Source of the DNA: Haladaptatus paucihalophilus DX253
GTDB taxonomy: Archaea; Halobacteriota; Halobacteria; Halobacteriales; Haladaptataceae
Direction: 5' to 3'
DNA length: 64,000 nt
NCBI RefSeq assembly: GCF_000376445.1
Contig: NZ_AQXI01000001.1
Span: 2,815,734 to 2,879,733 of the forward strand
The notes under the pieces are model-generated. The model was not told the DNA's origin and did not search any database. It was given only the letters and a program-made list of their open reading frames with translations. Of the stretch, positions 44,447 through 54,525 are shown one piece after another; positions within the stretch are counted from its first letter, which is position 1, and every line of letters begins with the position of its first letter. Position numbers and translations under genes: made by a program.

Positions 44447-45451
44447 ATGGATTCTGCGATACGCATACGTGACCTCGAAAAGGAGTACGGGGAGGTACGG
44501 GCGCTGAAGGGGGTCGACCTCGACGTTCCGAAGGGGTCGTTTTTCGGGTTGCTCGGTCCGAACGGTGCGGGCAAGACGACGTTCATCAACATCCTCGTCG
44601 GCCTCGTGAAGAAGTCCGGCGGGACGGCGGAGGTGTTCGGTGCGGACGTGGAAGACGACTACCGCGAGGCGCGCGACCGAATCGGCCTCGCGCCGCAGGA
44701 GTTCAACGTGGACCGCTTCTTCCCGATTCGGGAGGTGTTGGAGCACAAGGCCGGGTATCACGGCATTCCGAAGTCGGAGGCCCGGGACCGCGCCGACGAG
44801 GTGCTGAAGCGGGTCGGCATCTACGACAAGCGCGACACGCGCTTCGACTGGCTCTCCGGCGGGATGAAACGCCGGTTCGTGCTGGCGCGGGCGCTCATCA
44901 CCGAACCCGACCTGCTCATTCTGGACGAACCGACCGCCGGGGTGGACGTGCAGTTGCGCCACGACCTGTGGGACCTCATCACCGAACTCAACGAGTCGGG
45001 CACCACGATTCTGCTCACGACCCACTACATCGAGGAGGCCGAACGTCTCTGCGATGAGGTCGCCATCCTCGACTCGGGCCAAATCGTCGAGGTGGCGAGC
45101 CCCGAGGAACTCATGGGTCGCGGACCGGACAAGGTGACGATTTCGCTCCGCAACCCGCCCGAATCCGCGCCACACCTGTCGGCCGGTCGGGACAAAATCC
45201 AGGACATAGAACTGGACGGCGACGAACTCGTCGTCACGGCCCCGGAAGCGGGACTGCTCGCCCCGGAACTCGTCCGCGAACTCGACCGAAAGGGATTCGA
45301 AATCGTCCACTTCGACATCTCGCGCACCTCGCTCGAAGAGGTGTTCGTCGAGATGACGCGAACCGGGGAGACCACGGGGAACGAATCGCCCGACGAGGAC
45401 GACCGCGACGATTCCGACCTCGCCGCGATTGCCGGGGGTGACGGCGCGTGA
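44447..45451 (+). CDS. ABC-2 type exporter, ATP-binding protein
   Basis: A 334-residue ABC ATPase: Walker A GPNGAGKTTFINIL, Q-loop APQEFNVDRFFP, signature LSGGMKRRFVLARAL, Walker B LLILDEPTAGVD and H-loop LLTTHYIEEAERL. The last 110 residues (RGPDKVTISLRNPPESA onward) form a DrrA/NodI-like C-terminal extension followed by an acidic tail. The TGA overlaps the GTG of the permease gene by 4 bp. It energises export of an unknown substrate, such as a lipid-linked or toxic compound. The ATG lies 46 bp after the aminotransferase stop. Confidence 0.93.
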   Translation: MDSAIRIRDLEKEYGEVRALKGVDLDVPKGSFFGLLGPNGAGKTTFINILVGLVKKSGGTAEVFGADVEDDYREARDRIGLAPQEFNVDRFFPIREVLEHKAGYHGIPKSEARDRADEVLKRVGIYDKRDTRFDWLSGGMKRRFVLARALITEPDLLILDEPTAGVDVQLRHDLWDLITELNESGTTILLTTHYIEEAERLCDEVAILDSGQIVEVASPEELMGRGPDKVTISLRNPPESAPHLSAGRDKIQDIELDGDELVVTAPEAGLLAPELVRELDRKGFEIVHFDISRTSLEEVFVEMTRTGETTGNESPDEDDRDDSDLAAIAGGDGA

Positions 45452-46245
45452 GCGGCGAAACCGATACCTCCGGCCTCACGGGATTCGTCACCCTGACCCG
45501 CCGCGAAATCCTTCGATTCCTCCGTCGGCCGCGGAACACGTTCGTCCCGCCGTTCGTCACGAACGTGCTCTACTTCTCCGTGTTCGGCGTCATCCTCGGC
45601 AACCGCGTCGGCATGATGAAGTTCGACGGCCAGAGCGTCCCCTACATCGTCTTCATTTTGCCCGGCCTGGTCGTTCTGGGAGCCATCTCCAACGCCTTCG
45701 AGAACTCCTGTTTCTCCATCTTCCACGGGCGCTGGAACCGCTACATCGAGGAGACGCTGACTTCGCCGATGTCCTACTCGCGGATGGTCGCCTCCTACAT
45801 CGTCTCGGGCGCGACGCGGGGATTGCTCGTCGGGGCGCTCATCGCCGTCCTCGGAGCGTTCTTCACGTCCGTCGGGGTCGCCCGTCCGTTCTACCTCGTC
45901 GCCTTCGCGCTCGTCATCACGCTCCTCTTCTCCAGTTTCGGCGTGGTCGGCGGACTCTGGGCGGACGACTGGGACAACCTGACGATGATGAACCAGTTCA
46001 TCGTCCGCCCGCTCGTCTTCTTCGGCGGCGTCTTCTACACGCTCGACAGCCTCCCGTCCGGCATCTACCGCGACCTCACCATGCTCAACCCGATGGTGTA
46101 CATGGTCGATGGCGTCCGATACGGCTTCCTCGGCGCGTCGGAACTCGACCCGAACCTCTCGCTCGCCGTCCTGACGGGACTGACGCTCGTCGTGATGGGT
46201 ATCGACACGTACCTGTTCCGGAAGGGGTACGGGTTGACCGACTGA
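45448..46245 (+). CDS. ABC-2 type exporter, permease
   Basis: A 265-residue membrane protein with six hydrophobic segments and the ABC-2 signature around VRPLVFFGGVFYTLDSLPSG (the conserved FxGGxF-x6-LP stretch before TM6). The N-terminal TLTRREILRFLRRPRNTFVP is the cytoplasmic elbow helix. Start is GTG within the ATP-binding gene's stop (4-bp overlap), indicating coupled translation. It pairs with the ATPase upstream to make a full exporter, probably as a homodimer. Confidence 0.92.
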   Translation: MSGETDTSGLTGFVTLTRREILRFLRRPRNTFVPPFVTNVLYFSVFGVILGNRVGMMKFDGQSVPYIVFILPGLVVLGAISNAFENSCFSIFHGRWNRYIEETLTSPMSYSRMVASYIVSGATRGLLVGALIAVLGAFFTSVGVARPFYLVAFALVITLLFSSFGVVGGLWADDWDNLTMMNQFIVRPLVFFGGVFYTLDSLPSGIYRDLTMLNPMVYMVDGVRYGFLGASELDPNLSLAVLTGLTLVVMGIDTYLFRKGYGLTD

Positions 46246-46302
46246 GACGGTTCGCCGGGCACACGAGTTTATTAGTAGCACAGGTTACAATAACGGACTG
46301 TC

Positions 46303-46713
46303 ATGGTCCCCGAAACCGTCTCCGAGTGGTTCCCCGACCGTCCGCCGACGTGGATGGAGGTGGCGTCGACTGCTCTCATGTGGATCCCGCTCGTTATCAA
46401 TCTCTCCCCGCTCGACTCGATTTCGTGGACGTGGGGCGCGATAGGTTTTGTCTCGTTCGCGGTGGCGATGGGTCCCGCCCGAAATACGTCGTTCGGGCAA
46501 CGCGTCGGAGAATGGTTCGGGGATATCGGCGTCGCCGGGCGAGGGACGGTCATCATCGCCTTCGCCATCGTCGTCTGGTGGACGATGTTCACGGTCGACA
46601 TTCCGACCGTGACGGTGAATAGCTACGTCGCGGGGGCATGGACCACCATCACGCTCTATACCCTCGCGTACCTCGTCGACGCCGGGGAAATCGACGGTTG
46701 GAGCGCGACGTGA
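46303..46713 (+). CDS. Four-helix membrane protein of unknown function
   Basis: A 136-residue protein with four hydrophobic segments (about residues 18-35, 40-58, 82-100 and 106-127), Trp-rich at several helix ends (ISWTWGAIGF, FAIVVWWTMF). It ends in an acidic segment (LVDAGEIDGWSAT). No family motif is seen. It lies 57 bp after the ABC permease on the same strand but has its own AT-rich upstream (GTTTATTAGTAG). It converges with the glyoxalase-like gene, 4 bp between stops. Confidence 0.68.
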   Translation: MVPETVSEWFPDRPPTWMEVASTALMWIPLVINLSPLDSISWTWGAIGFVSFAVAMGPARNTSFGQRVGEWFGDIGVAGRGTVIIAFAIVVWWTMFTVDIPTVTVNSYVAGAWTTITLYTLAYLVDAGEIDGWSAT

Positions 46714-46717
46714 CGGA

Positions 46718-47164
46718 CTACTCCCGCCGCTCGCGCCACTCGCTCAGCGGCATCGGTTGCCCGTCCGGGTCGGGGTCGTCGGACAGGTCCGCCAGCAGTT
46801 CCAGCGAGTTACCGTCCGGGTCCGAGAAGTAGACCGTCGCGCTCGGCATCCACGGGTGGACGATGGGTTCGTCCGGTTCGACGCCGAAGGCGGCGCGGGG
46901 TTCGATGCCGCGGTCTTCGAGGAACGGGAGCATGTCGTCCACGTTCTCCTCCGCCACGCGAAACGCGAAGTGGCTCTGCTTCGGGTCCGCTTTCTCCCAC
47001 ACGCCGAGCATCGAGCGCGGGGTGCCGGTGAAGTAGAAGGCGATTTTTCGTTCCTGTTCGTGCCGCCCGAGTTCGAGGCCGAGCGTGTCGCCGTAGAACA
47101 CCATCGCCCGCTCCAAATCGGCCACGTCCACGTGCGTCTCGTACACGCCGTCGAGAAGGTTCAT
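46718..47164 (-). CDS. VOC superfamily protein (glyoxalase/dioxygenase-like)
   Basis: The protein has 148 residues from the ATG at 47164. A vicinal-oxygen-chelate fold of two beta-alpha-beta3 modules: MNLLDGVYETHVDVADLERA, FYGDTLGLELGRHEQERKIA, then HFAFRVAEENVDDMLPFLED and VYFSDPDGNSLELLADL. Candidate metal ligands are His12 (ETHVDV), the His of SHFAFRV and Glu in SLELLAD. The substrate is unknown. It is the next gene after leuB on the same strand (71-bp gap), so it may be read through from the leucine transcript. Confidence 0.85.
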   Translation of the reverse strand: MNLLDGVYETHVDVADLERAMVFYGDTLGLELGRHEQERKIAFYFTGTPRSMLGVWEKADPKQSHFAFRVAEENVDDMLPFLEDRGIEPRAAFGVEPDEPIVHPWMPSATVYFSDPDGNSLELLADLSDDPDPDGQPMPLSEWRERRE

Positions 47165-47235
47165 AGGGTCACTTCCTGGGATGCGCGAATGGTCGTTCCG
47201 GTCGGCCGCCGTCTGGCCCTGAAAGAAGAAGATGG

Positions 47236-48216
47236 CTACAACCGCGACAGCACCGCTTCCGTCACGTCCTCGGTGGTCGCGTCGCCGCCGAGGTCGGGCG
47301 TCCGCGGGCCGTCCGACAGAACGGATTCGACGGCCGCCCTGACCGCCGTTCCGTCCTCGTCGTAGCCCAGATGCTCCAGCAACATCGCCGCCGAGAGCAT
47401 GGTCGCGGCGGGGTTCGCCACGCCCTCGCCCGCGATGTCCGGGGCGGTGCCGTGGACGGGTTCGAACAGGGCGTTGTCCGGGCCGATGTTCGCGGAGGGA
47501 AGCAGGCCCAAGCCGCCCACCAGTCCGGCGGCGAGGTCCGAGAGCACGTCGCCGGCGAGGTTCGGACAGACGATGACGTCGTACTCCTCCGGTCGCAAGC
47601 AGAGGTGCGTCGCCAGCGCGTCCATCAGCATCTCGTCGTGCGGGACGCTGTGAACGTCCGCAACGCGGTCCACCGTGTCGCGGAACACGCCGTCCGTCTC
47701 GCGCATCACGTTGGCCTTGTGGGCGATGGTGAACGACTCCTCGTCGCGCCCCTCGACGTACTCGCACGCGAACTCGGCGAGCCGCTCGGAGGCGGATTCG
47801 GTGACGACGCGGGTCAGCGTCGCCACGTCGTCGCTCAGCCGCGATTCGTGGCCCGCGTAGACGCCCTCCGTGTTCTCGCGGAGGAACACGAGGTCCGTCT
47901 CGGGGCGAAGCGCGTCCGTGCCGGGGTAGGCCCGCGCGGGGCGCACGTTGACGAACGAGTCCACCACGCTCCGAAGCGGGAGGATGACCTCGGCCGCCGT
48001 CTCGCCCGCCGCGCCGAACAGGGTCGCGTCGGATGCCGCGACGAGTGACCGAGTTTCGTCCGGGAGCGCGGTTCCCGTCTCCTCTTTCACTGCGTCGCCC
48101 GCGTCGCCTTCCACGAACTCGAACTCCGGTCCGACGGCTTCGAGGACTCGTCGTGCCGCAGGTACTACTTCCTGTCCGATTCCGTCGCCGGGGATGACCG
48201 CTATTTGTTCGCTCAT
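47236..48216 (-). CDS. leuB: 3-Isopropylmalate dehydrogenase
   Basis: A 326-residue decarboxylating dehydrogenase. Motifs are [16 protein letters not shown] (N-terminal), [18 protein letters not shown] (substrate and metal loop), [15 protein letters not shown] (Lys of the active site), [20 protein letters not shown] (metal-binding Asp) and [17 protein letters not shown] (NAD-binding). It turns 3-isopropylmalate into 2-oxoisocaproate. The related isocitrate or homoisocitrate enzymes are excluded by neighbourhood. Its ATG overlaps the leuD stop by 4 bp. Confidence 0.95.
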   Translation of the reverse strand: MSEQIAVIPGDGIGQEVVPAARRVLEAVGPEFEFVEGDAGDAVKEETGTALPDETRSLVAASDATLFGAAGETAAEVILPLRSVVDSFVNVRPARAYPGTDALRPETDLVFLRENTEGVYAGHESRLSDDVATLTRVVTESASERLAEFACEYVEGRDEESFTIAHKANVMRETDGVFRDTVDRVADVHSVPHDEMLMDALATHLCLRPEEYDVIVCPNLAGDVLSDLAAGLVGGLGLLPSANIGPDNALFEPVHGTAPDIAGEGVANPAATMLSAAMLLEHLGYDEDGTAVRAAVESVLSDGPRTPDLGGDATTEDVTEAVLSRL

Positions 48217-48812
48217 TGTTCGACGTATGGGAGGCTCTCGGCCGTTTTCTCGATTTCCGCTTCGTTCGACTTCATCAGCGCCGTCGTGTCCCAGACGCCC
48301 TCCACGAGCGCCTGTCGCTGGGCGTCGTCCACGTTCGCTTGCACGGTTCGGTCGTCGTAGCTGACCGTCTCGTCCGCCACGTCGACCTCGATTTCGGCGT
48401 CGGGGTTCTCCTCGACGAAATCCTGTAACGCCTCGACCGTCTCGGCGTCGGCGGTGACGGTCGGAATCCCCAGGGCCAGACAGTTGCCCGCGAAGATTTC
48501 GGCGAAGCTCTCGCCGACGATGGCGTCGATTCCCCAGCGGGCGAGCGCCTGCGGCGCGTGTTCGCGCGAGGAGCCACAGCCGAAGTTGGCGTTGACGACC
48601 AGAATCGACGCGCCGTTGTGCGCGTCGTCGTTGAAGGGGTGCGGTTGCGGGTCGTCGTTCGAATCGAACCGCTGGTCGAAAAAGGCGAACTGCCCCAATC
48701 CGTCGAAGGTGACGACCTTCATGAACCGCGCCGGGATTATCTGGTCGGTGTCGATGTCGTTGCCCCGCACGGCGATTCCGGTTCCGGATTCGTGCGTGAT
48801 TTTGTCGGTCAT
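48213..48812 (-). CDS. leuD: 3-Isopropylmalate dehydratase, small subunit
   Basis: A 199-residue swivel-domain protein. [20 protein letters not shown] and PARFMKVV start the domain; [15 protein letters not shown] is the signature active-site loop, with [15 protein letters not shown] after it. It joins LeuC to isomerise 2-isopropylmalate to 3-isopropylmalate. It overlaps both leuC and leuB by 4 bp, which fixes subunit stoichiometry through coupled translation. Confidence 0.96.
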   Translation of the reverse strand: MTDKITHESGTGIAVRGNDIDTDQIIPARFMKVVTFDGLGQFAFFDQRFDSNDDPQPHPFNDDAHNGASILVVNANFGCGSSREHAPQALARWGIDAIVGESFAEIFAGNCLALGIPTVTADAETVEALQDFVEENPDAEIEVDVADETVSYDDRTVQANVDDAQRQALVEGVWDTTALMKSNEAEIEKTAESLPYVEQ

Positions 48813-50230
48813 GCGCTCGCCACCTCCGACAGTTCGCGCACGTCGGTCACTTCGCCGCGAATCGCGGCGGCCGCGACCATCTCCGGGCTCATCAGGACCG
48901 TCCGTCCGTCGGGACTGCCCTGTCGTCCCACGAAGTTACGGTTCGAGGAGGACGCACTGGCCTCGTCGCCCGTGAGTTGGTCGTCGTTCATGCCGAGACA
49001 CATCGAACAACCGGCACCGCGCCAGTCGAAACCGGCCTCGCGGAAGATGTCGTCCAAGCCTTCCTCCTCCGCGGCGGCCTTCACGCGTTGGCTGCCGGGG
49101 ACGACCATCGCCCGCACGTCGTCGTGGACCTGGCGTCCCTTCACGACCGCTGCGGCGCGCCGCAGGTCCGGCAGTCGAGCGTTCGTACACGAACCCACGA
49201 ACGCCACGTCGATGTCGTAGCCCGCCATCGTCTCGCCGGGTTCCACGCGCATGTGTTCCTGTGCCTGTCGCGCCGTCTCCCGCTTGTCTTCCGGTAGGTC
49301 GTCGGGGTCCGGAATCGTTTCCGTGATGCCGACGCCCTGTCCGGGCGTCGTCCCCCACGTCACCATCGGTTCGAGTTCGCCGCCGTCGATGACCACCTCG
49401 TCGTCGTAGGTCGCGTCCTCGTCCGAGCGGACGGACTCCCAGTAGGATTTGAGTTCCTCGAACTTCCCGGGGTCGTCGCTAAAGGCGTCAGTCTCGCGCA
49501 GGTACTCGTAGGTGGTCTCGTCGGGGTTGACGTAGCCCGCGCGAGCGCCGCCCTCGATGGACATGTTGCAGATGCTCATCCGACCTTCCATGTCCAGGTT
49601 CTCGATGGCTTCGCCCGCATACTCGTAGACGTAGCCGACGCCGCCGTCGGTGCCGAGGCGGCGGATGATTTCGAGGACGATATCCTTCGCCGAGACGCCC
49701 TCGCCGAGTTCGCCCGTAACCTCGATTTTTCTGACCTTCTGTTTCTCCATCGCTATCGTCCCGGTGGCGAGCACGTCCCGAATCTGGCTCGTCCCGATGC
49801 CGAAGGCGAGCGCGCCGAACGCGCCGTGCGTCGCGGTGTGGCTGTCGCCGCAGACGATGGTCATGCCGGGTTGGGTCAGCCCCTGCTCGGGCCCGATGAC
49901 GTGCACGATGCCCTGGTCGCCCGACTTGGGGTGCGAGAAGTCGATGCCCGCCTCGCGGACGTTCTCCTCCAGTTCGGACATCATCTCCTCCGCCGCGTCG
50001 TCACTGTAGGGGCGCGACTGGTCGGCGGTCGGGACGATGTGGTCCACCGTGGCGTGCGTGTTCTCCGGGTACGCGACCTCCATGTCGCGCTCCTCCAGCA
50101 TCCCGAACGCCTGCGGACTCGTCACCTCGTGGACGAGGTGCAGGCCGACGAACAGTTGGGTTTGGCCCGTCGGCAGGTCCGTCACCCGGTGTCGGTCCCA
50201 CACCTTGTCGTAGAGCGTTCCCTCGCTCAT
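48809..50230 (-). CDS. leuC: 3-Isopropylmalate dehydratase, large subunit
   Basis: A 473-residue aconitase-like protein. Fe-S cluster ligands: [20 protein letters not shown] region upstream (read here as [17 protein letters not shown]), [14 protein letters not shown] with the first Cys and [15 protein letters not shown] with the last two. RFLVGRQG-type ending is [20 protein letters not shown]. It follows the 112-residue protein of unknown function with an ATGA overlap and precedes leuD the same way. Length (about 470) is the bacterial-type LeuC, not the shorter archaeal type. Confidence 0.96.
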   Translation of the reverse strand: MSEGTLYDKVWDRHRVTDLPTGQTQLFVGLHLVHEVTSPQAFGMLEERDMEVAYPENTHATVDHIVPTADQSRPYSDDAAEEMMSELEENVREAGIDFSHPKSGDQGIVHVIGPEQGLTQPGMTIVCGDSHTATHGAFGALAFGIGTSQIRDVLATGTIAMEKQKVRKIEVTGELGEGVSAKDIVLEIIRRLGTDGGVGYVYEYAGEAIENLDMEGRMSICNMSIEGGARAGYVNPDETTYEYLRETDAFSDDPGKFEELKSYWESVRSDEDATYDDEVVIDGGELEPMVTWGTTPGQGVGITETIPDPDDLPEDKRETARQAQEHMRVEPGETMAGYDIDVAFVGSCTNARLPDLRRAAAVVKGRQVHDDVRAMVVPGSQRVKAAAEEEGLDDIFREAGFDWRGAGCSMCLGMNDDQLTGDEASASSSNRNFVGRQGSPDGRTVLMSPEMVAAAAIRGEVTDVRELSEVASA

Positions 50231-50565
50231 CGGTACTGTACCCGGAACTCGTGGCCGCGTTCGAAGACGCCCGCCGAGTCACCCGCTCCCGCGGGCGCTT
50301 CGTGCTCGATGTCGGCCATCGTCTTCGTCTCCTCGTCGTTCGATTCGTGTTCCCCGCCGTCCGCGACGATTCGGCCGCGACTGAACACGCGCGTCATCGC
50401 CCCGCGGTCGGCGAAGGGGTGGACGTGGCTGATTTCGCCCATCGTTTCCGGACCATCGCTGCTCACGGTTTCACCGTTGTCTCGCGGCGTTGCCGCTTGA
50501 CTGTCCGCGGAACGGTGTTCCGCGCTACTCGCTTTTCGATGATCCTTCGGAACATCGCTAGTCAT
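50227..50565 (-). CDS. Small protein with a duplicated motif between ilvC and leuC
   Basis: A 112-residue protein. After a disordered, charged N-terminus (residues 1-40) come two related units of about 30 residues: [24 protein letters not shown] (41-64) and [23 protein letters not shown] (82-104), sharing T-M-[GA]-[ED]-I-x-H-x2-P and V-F-x-R-G. No Cys or membrane segment is present. It overlaps ilvC by 8 bp and leuC by 4 bp, so it is translated as part of the pathway operon. Biochemical role is unknown; regulation or assembly of the pathway enzymes is a guess from position. Confidence 0.72.
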   Translation of the reverse strand: MTSDVPKDHRKASSAEHRSADSQAATPRDNGETVSSDGPETMGEISHVHPFADRGAMTRVFSRGRIVADGGEHESNDEETKTMADIEHEAPAGAGDSAGVFERGHEFRVQYR

Positions 50566-51619
50566 CTGCTGTCACCCGCTCTTGCTCTTTCTCTTCGGAT
50601 TCCGATTCCTCGTCTTCCGTCTCCGACCACGCGAAGAGTTCCCGGAGGCGGTCCCCGACCTCTTCGATTTCGTGGTTCTTCTCGGCCTTTCGCTTCTGGC
50701 GGTACGACGGGCGTCCGGCCTGGTTCTCGACGATCCACTGTTGGGCGAACTCGCCGTTTTGCACCTCTTCGAGCACCTGCTCCATCTTCTCGCGGGCGTG
50801 GTCGTCCACGACGACCTCGCCGCGGGTCAGACCGCCGTACTCGGCCGTGTCGGAGACCGAATCCCACATCTCGCCGAGGCCGCCCTCGTACATCAGGTCC
50901 ACGATGAGTTTCATCTCGTTCAGGCACTCGAAGTAGGCCATCTCGGGCGAGTAGCCCGCGTCCACGAGCGTCTCGTAGCCCGCCTTGATGAGTTCCGTGA
51001 CGCCGCCACAGAGGACGGCCTGCTCGCCGAACAGGTCGGTTTCCGTCTCCTCTTGGAACGAGGTTTCGACCACGCCCGCGCGGGTGCAGCCGATGGCTTT
51101 GCCGTAGGCCAGCGCTTCCTCTTTCGCCTCGCCGCTCGCGTCCTGATAGACCGCGAGCAGGCCGGGCGTCCCTTCCTCGGCCTGATAGTTTCGGCGGACG
51201 AGGTGGCCCGGCGACTTCGGCGCGATCATCGTCACGTCCACGTCTTCCGACGGTTCGATTTGGCCGTAGTGGATGTTGAAACCGTGCGCGAACTGCAGGG
51301 TGTCGCCGGGTTCGAGTTCGGACTCGATGTCGGCGTACACGGCGGGTTGCACGGTGTCCGGCACGAGCACCGAGACGACCTGCGCCTCGCTCGCGGCCTC
51401 CGTCGGCGTCGCAACTCGGAGTCCGTCGGCCTCCGCCGCTTTTCGGGACGAGGAACCTTCCCGCAGGCCGACCACGACGTCTACCCCGCTGTCCGCGAGG
51501 TTCTGGGCGTGGGCGTGGCCCTGACTGCCGTACCCGAGTACGGCCACCGTCTTGTCGTTCAGATAGCTGTCGTCCGCGTCGTCGTCGTAGTATATCGTCG
51601 CGTCGTATTGATCAGTCAT
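50558..51619 (-). CDS. ilvC: Ketol-acid reductoisomerase
   Basis: A 353-residue class I enzyme. The NADPH-binding motif is [20 protein letters not shown]; the cofactor loop [12 protein letters not shown] with its Arg/Ser pattern favours NADPH. Active-site segments are [34 protein letters not shown] and [17 protein letters not shown] (Mg2+ ligands Asp and Glu). It reduces and isomerises 2-acetolactate and 2-aceto-2-hydroxybutyrate. The C-terminal 25 residues are an acidic haloarchaeal tail. The gene follows ilvN by 11 bp. Confidence 0.97.
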   Translation of the reverse strand: MTDQYDATIYYDDDADDSYLNDKTVAVLGYGSQGHAHAQNLADSGVDVVVGLREGSSSRKAAEADGLRVATPTEAASEAQVVSVLVPDTVQPAVYADIESELEPGDTLQFAHGFNIHYGQIEPSEDVDVTMIAPKSPGHLVRRNYQAEEGTPGLLAVYQDASGEAKEEALAYGKAIGCTRAGVVETSFQEETETDLFGEQAVLCGGVTELIKAGYETLVDAGYSPEMAYFECLNEMKLIVDLMYEGGLGEMWDSVSDTAEYGGLTRGEVVVDDHAREKMEQVLEEVQNGEFAQQWIVENQAGRPSYRQKRKAEKNHEIEEVGDRLRELFAWSETEDEESESEEKEQERVTADD

Positions 51620-51630
51620 TGTTGTAATCT

Positions 51631-52350
51631 TCAGTTTTCGGTCGTGTCGGTCGTCTCACTGTCCTCCGCGCTGTGGGGGTCTTCGGGCGGTTGAGTGGAG
51701 TGGCCCGGTTCCTCGCCGGGCGTCGTCGGCGTGTCGCCGCGGGCCAACGCGGTCTGGCCGGTTCGGGCGATTTCGATGATGCCGAACTGGCGGAAGGCGT
51801 CCACCGCGTCGTCGATTTTCTGCTGGTCGCCCGTTATCTGGACCGTGATGGTCCGCGGTCCGGCGTCGAGCGTTTGGCCCTCATACATCTGGGTGATGGC
51901 GTGCACCTCGTCGGGCCTGTCGCCGCGGACCTTCAGGAGCACCAACTCGGCGCGGACGGCCGGGTCGTCCACCTCGCCCACTTGAATGACTGGCTTGAGC
52001 TTCGCCAGTTGTTTCTCCACCTGGTCGATGCCGGATTCCGTCTCCTCGACCACGAGCGTGATTCGCGCGTGGCCGTCCACCGTCGTCGGGCCGACGGTCA
52101 GGCTCTCGATGTTGAACCGTCGCCGGGAGAACAGCCCGGAGACGCGCGAGAGGACGCCCGGTTCGTGTTCGACCAGCGCGGAGACGACGGCGGTTCGCCG
52201 TCGCGGTTCCGCCTCCGCTTCCGGGTCGATTCGGATGCCCTGTTCGTTCCGGCGACCGTCGGGATGCGGTCGGTCGTCGGGTGCGGTGCCGGGCATTCCT
52301 CCGGACGGGTTCTGCGCGGACTGGTCGTCAGTCGCGTCTTCCCCGCTCAT
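51631..52350 (-). CDS. ilvN: Acetolactate synthase, small (regulatory) subunit
   Basis: The protein has 239 residues from the ATG at 52350. An unusual Pro/Asp-rich N-terminal 48 residues precede the ACT domain ([39 protein letters not shown]) and the C-terminal ALS_ss_C domain ([19 protein letters not shown], then [20 protein letters not shown]). A further 35-residue disordered tail follows. The ACT domain binds valine and feeds back on IlvB. The ATG overlaps the ilvB stop by 4 bp. The longer frame upstream lies antisense or out of frame to ilvB. Confidence 0.95.
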   Translation of the reverse strand: MSGEDATDDQSAQNPSGGMPGTAPDDRPHPDGRRNEQGIRIDPEAEAEPRRRTAVVSALVEHEPGVLSRVSGLFSRRRFNIESLTVGPTTVDGHARITLVVEETESGIDQVEKQLAKLKPVIQVGEVDDPAVRAELVLLKVRGDRPDEVHAITQMYEGQTLDAGPRTITVQITGDQQKIDDAVDAFRQFGIIEIARTGQTALARGDTPTTPGEEPGHSTQPPEDPHSAEDSETTDTTEN

Positions 52351-54182
52351 AGTTGGTCCTCCGAGAGGGCGAATTTGCCGTTGGCACCGCCGCTCGGAAC
52401 CATCGGATAGACGTTCGTGCCGGGGTCGACGTGGAAGTCGATGACCGACGGGCCGTCGTAGGCCAGCGCTTCCTCGATGGTGTCGGCCACCTCGTCGTAG
52501 TCGTCCACGGCGAAGCCCTTCGCGCCGAACGCTTCGGCCAGCTTGTCGAACTCGGGACACCAGTCGTACTCGGCGGCCATCCGCCGTCCCTCGAAGAAGG
52601 CGTCCTGCCACTGGCGAACCATCCCGATGTACTCGTTGTTCAGGATGACGACGGTGATGTCGAGGTTCTCCCGAACCGCCACGGAGAGTTCCTGCATCGT
52701 CATCTGGAAGGACCCGTCGCCGTCGATGCAGACGACCTGCTGGTCGTCGTCGGCCGCGAACCGAGCGCCGATTGCGGCGGGTAGACCGTAGCCCATCGTT
52801 CCCAGACCGTGACTGGACACCCACGTTCGCGGACTGCGGTACGTCCAGAACTGCGCGGCCCACATCTGGTGCTGGCCGACGCCGGTCGTGACGATGGCGT
52901 CGTCGTCCGTCGCCTCGTCCAGCGCCTCGACCACAAACTGCGGTTTCAGCGGTTCGTCTTCGGGCGTGTCGTAGGTCAGCGGGAACTCTTCCTTCCACGA
53001 CGAGCACTGCTCGCGCCACGCGCCCCAGTCGTTCGTGTCCTCGGGCGACACTTCCGTATCGACTTGTTCGACGACCGTCCCCGCGTCGCCGATGAGCGGA
53101 TAGTCCGCGTGGACGTTCTTCGAAATTTCGGCCGGGTCGATGTCGATGTGAACGACCTCCGCCTCGGGCGCGAAGGTGTCCACGCCGCCGGTCAATCGGT
53201 CGTCGAACCGGCAGCCGACGGCTATCAGCACGTCACAGTGCGTGATGGCCATGTTTGCGTAGCCGGTGCCGTGCATGCCCGCCCACGACAGACAGAGGTC
53301 GTGGTCCTCGGGCATCGACCCGATGGCGGGCATGGTCGTCACGACGGGAATGCCGTGCTCGGTGGCGAACTGCCGCGCCTCCTCGCACGCATCGCCCTTG
53401 ACCACGCCGCCGCCGAACAGGAGCAACGGCTTCTCCGCGCCCTCGACGGCTCGCGCCGCGGCGGCGACGGCATCGGACTCCGCTTCCGTTTGCGGCGAGT
53501 AGGTGTCCGGCGTTTCCGTGCGGCCGGGGTCGGCGTCGGTCTCGGCGAGCGTCGCGTCCTTCGGCAGGTCCACGAGCGTCGGCCCGGGGCGGCCCGTCTC
53601 GGCGAGCGCGAACGCCTCGCCGACCATATCTCCGACCGTGTCCGCGTCGCCCGCGAAGTAGTTGTGCTTCGTGATGGGGGCCGTGACGCCCGTCGTGTCC
53701 GTCTCCTGGAAGGCGTCGGAGCCGACCATTCCGGAGGGGACTTGGCCCGTCAGGGCGACCATGGCGTCGGAGTCCATGTTGGCGTCGGCGATGCCGGTGA
53801 CGAGGTTCGTCGCCCCCGGCCCGGACGTCGCCAGACAGATGCCCGGTTCGCCCTTGACGACGCCGTACGCATCCGCCGCGTGGGACGCGCCCTGTTCGTG
53901 GGCCATCGTCACGTGGTGGATGTCCGAGTCGAACAGCGCGTCGTAGACGGGCATGATGGCCCCGCCCTGCACGCCGAACATGGCTTCCACACCGGCGGCC
54001 TCCAGCGTCGAGACGAGCGACTGTGCGCCCGTTGTGGGTTCGTCCGCGGTCGGCTCAGTCGTCGCGTTCGGTTCGTTCGAATCGGCGACGGCCGATTCGG
54101 TCGGTTCCTCCGTGGGTTCCGTGGCGTTCGCTTCCCCCTCGTCCGCGTCGTGGGGAACGGGGTGGACCGTGCGTTCGCTCAC
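52347..54182 (-). CDS. ilvB: Acetolactate synthase, large (catalytic) subunit
   Basis: A 611-residue ThDP enzyme. After a disordered Glu/Thr/Ala-rich N-terminus (1-50), SLVSTLEAAGVEAMFGVQGG starts the Pyr domain and MAHEQGASHAADAYG holds the catalytic Glu. The PP-domain ThDP motif is CIDGDGSFQMTMQELSVAVR to ILNNEYIGMVRQWQ. RFDDRLTGGVDTF marks the FAD-binding middle domain. It condenses two pyruvates, or pyruvate with 2-oxobutyrate. The start lies 344 bp after leuA ends, with a possible operator at 54320-54337, so it may have its own promoter. Confidence 0.97.
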   Translation of the reverse strand: MSERTVHPVPHDADEGEANATEPTEEPTESAVADSNEPNATTEPTADEPTTGAQSLVSTLEAAGVEAMFGVQGGAIMPVYDALFDSDIHHVTMAHEQGASHAADAYGVVKGEPGICLATSGPGATNLVTGIADANMDSDAMVALTGQVPSGMVGSDAFQETDTTGVTAPITKHNYFAGDADTVGDMVGEAFALAETGRPGPTLVDLPKDATLAETDADPGRTETPDTYSPQTEAESDAVAAAARAVEGAEKPLLLFGGGVVKGDACEEARQFATEHGIPVVTTMPAIGSMPEDHDLCLSWAGMHGTGYANMAITHCDVLIAVGCRFDDRLTGGVDTFAPEAEVVHIDIDPAEISKNVHADYPLIGDAGTVVEQVDTEVSPEDTNDWGAWREQCSSWKEEFPLTYDTPEDEPLKPQFVVEALDEATDDDAIVTTGVGQHQMWAAQFWTYRSPRTWVSSHGLGTMGYGLPAAIGARFAADDDQQVVCIDGDGSFQMTMQELSVAVRENLDITVVILNNEYIGMVRQWQDAFFEGRRMAAEYDWCPEFDKLAEAFGAKGFAVDDYDEVADTIEEALAYDGPSVIDFHVDPGTNVYPMVPSGGANGKFALSEDQL

Positions 54183-54319
54183 GAATCCGCCACCTCGGTT
54201 CGGTCGGTGTTCGTCGGTCGATACTGGTCTGATTGCGGTCGTGTGCCTGTCATCGATATGCGCGTATGCGTCGTGCTGTTGGGTTGCGATTCGTTCCGGT
54301 TCGGTGGTGAGAAGAGGTG

Positions 54320-54337
54320 AGGGGTAGCTAGACCCCT
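54320..54337. promoter_or_regulatory. Inverted repeat in the leuA-ilvB gap
   Basis: AGGGGT-AGCTAG-ACCCCT, about 140-155 bp ahead of the ilvB ATG. The GACCCCTA half is shared with the leuA start region at 55717-55724 (as TAGGGGTC). The 343-bp gap 54183-54525 contains no supported gene; its long open frames are shadows of flanking genes. Confidence 0.4.
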
Positions 54338-54525
54338 ACAATAATGCGTACGCGCTCCACGGCCGCAACGCTCGACGCTTGCGAACCGCGGGTCGAACGT
54401 CGTCGTGGCATCTGTGTTAACACCATTCGAGGTGCAACCGAAATAGCCCTTACGTGCCGGGCAATTCTTGCGCGGTCGGGGTGGCCGCGGCTCACGGTGG
54501 GTGGGAAAGCGGCGGAAGGCCATGG

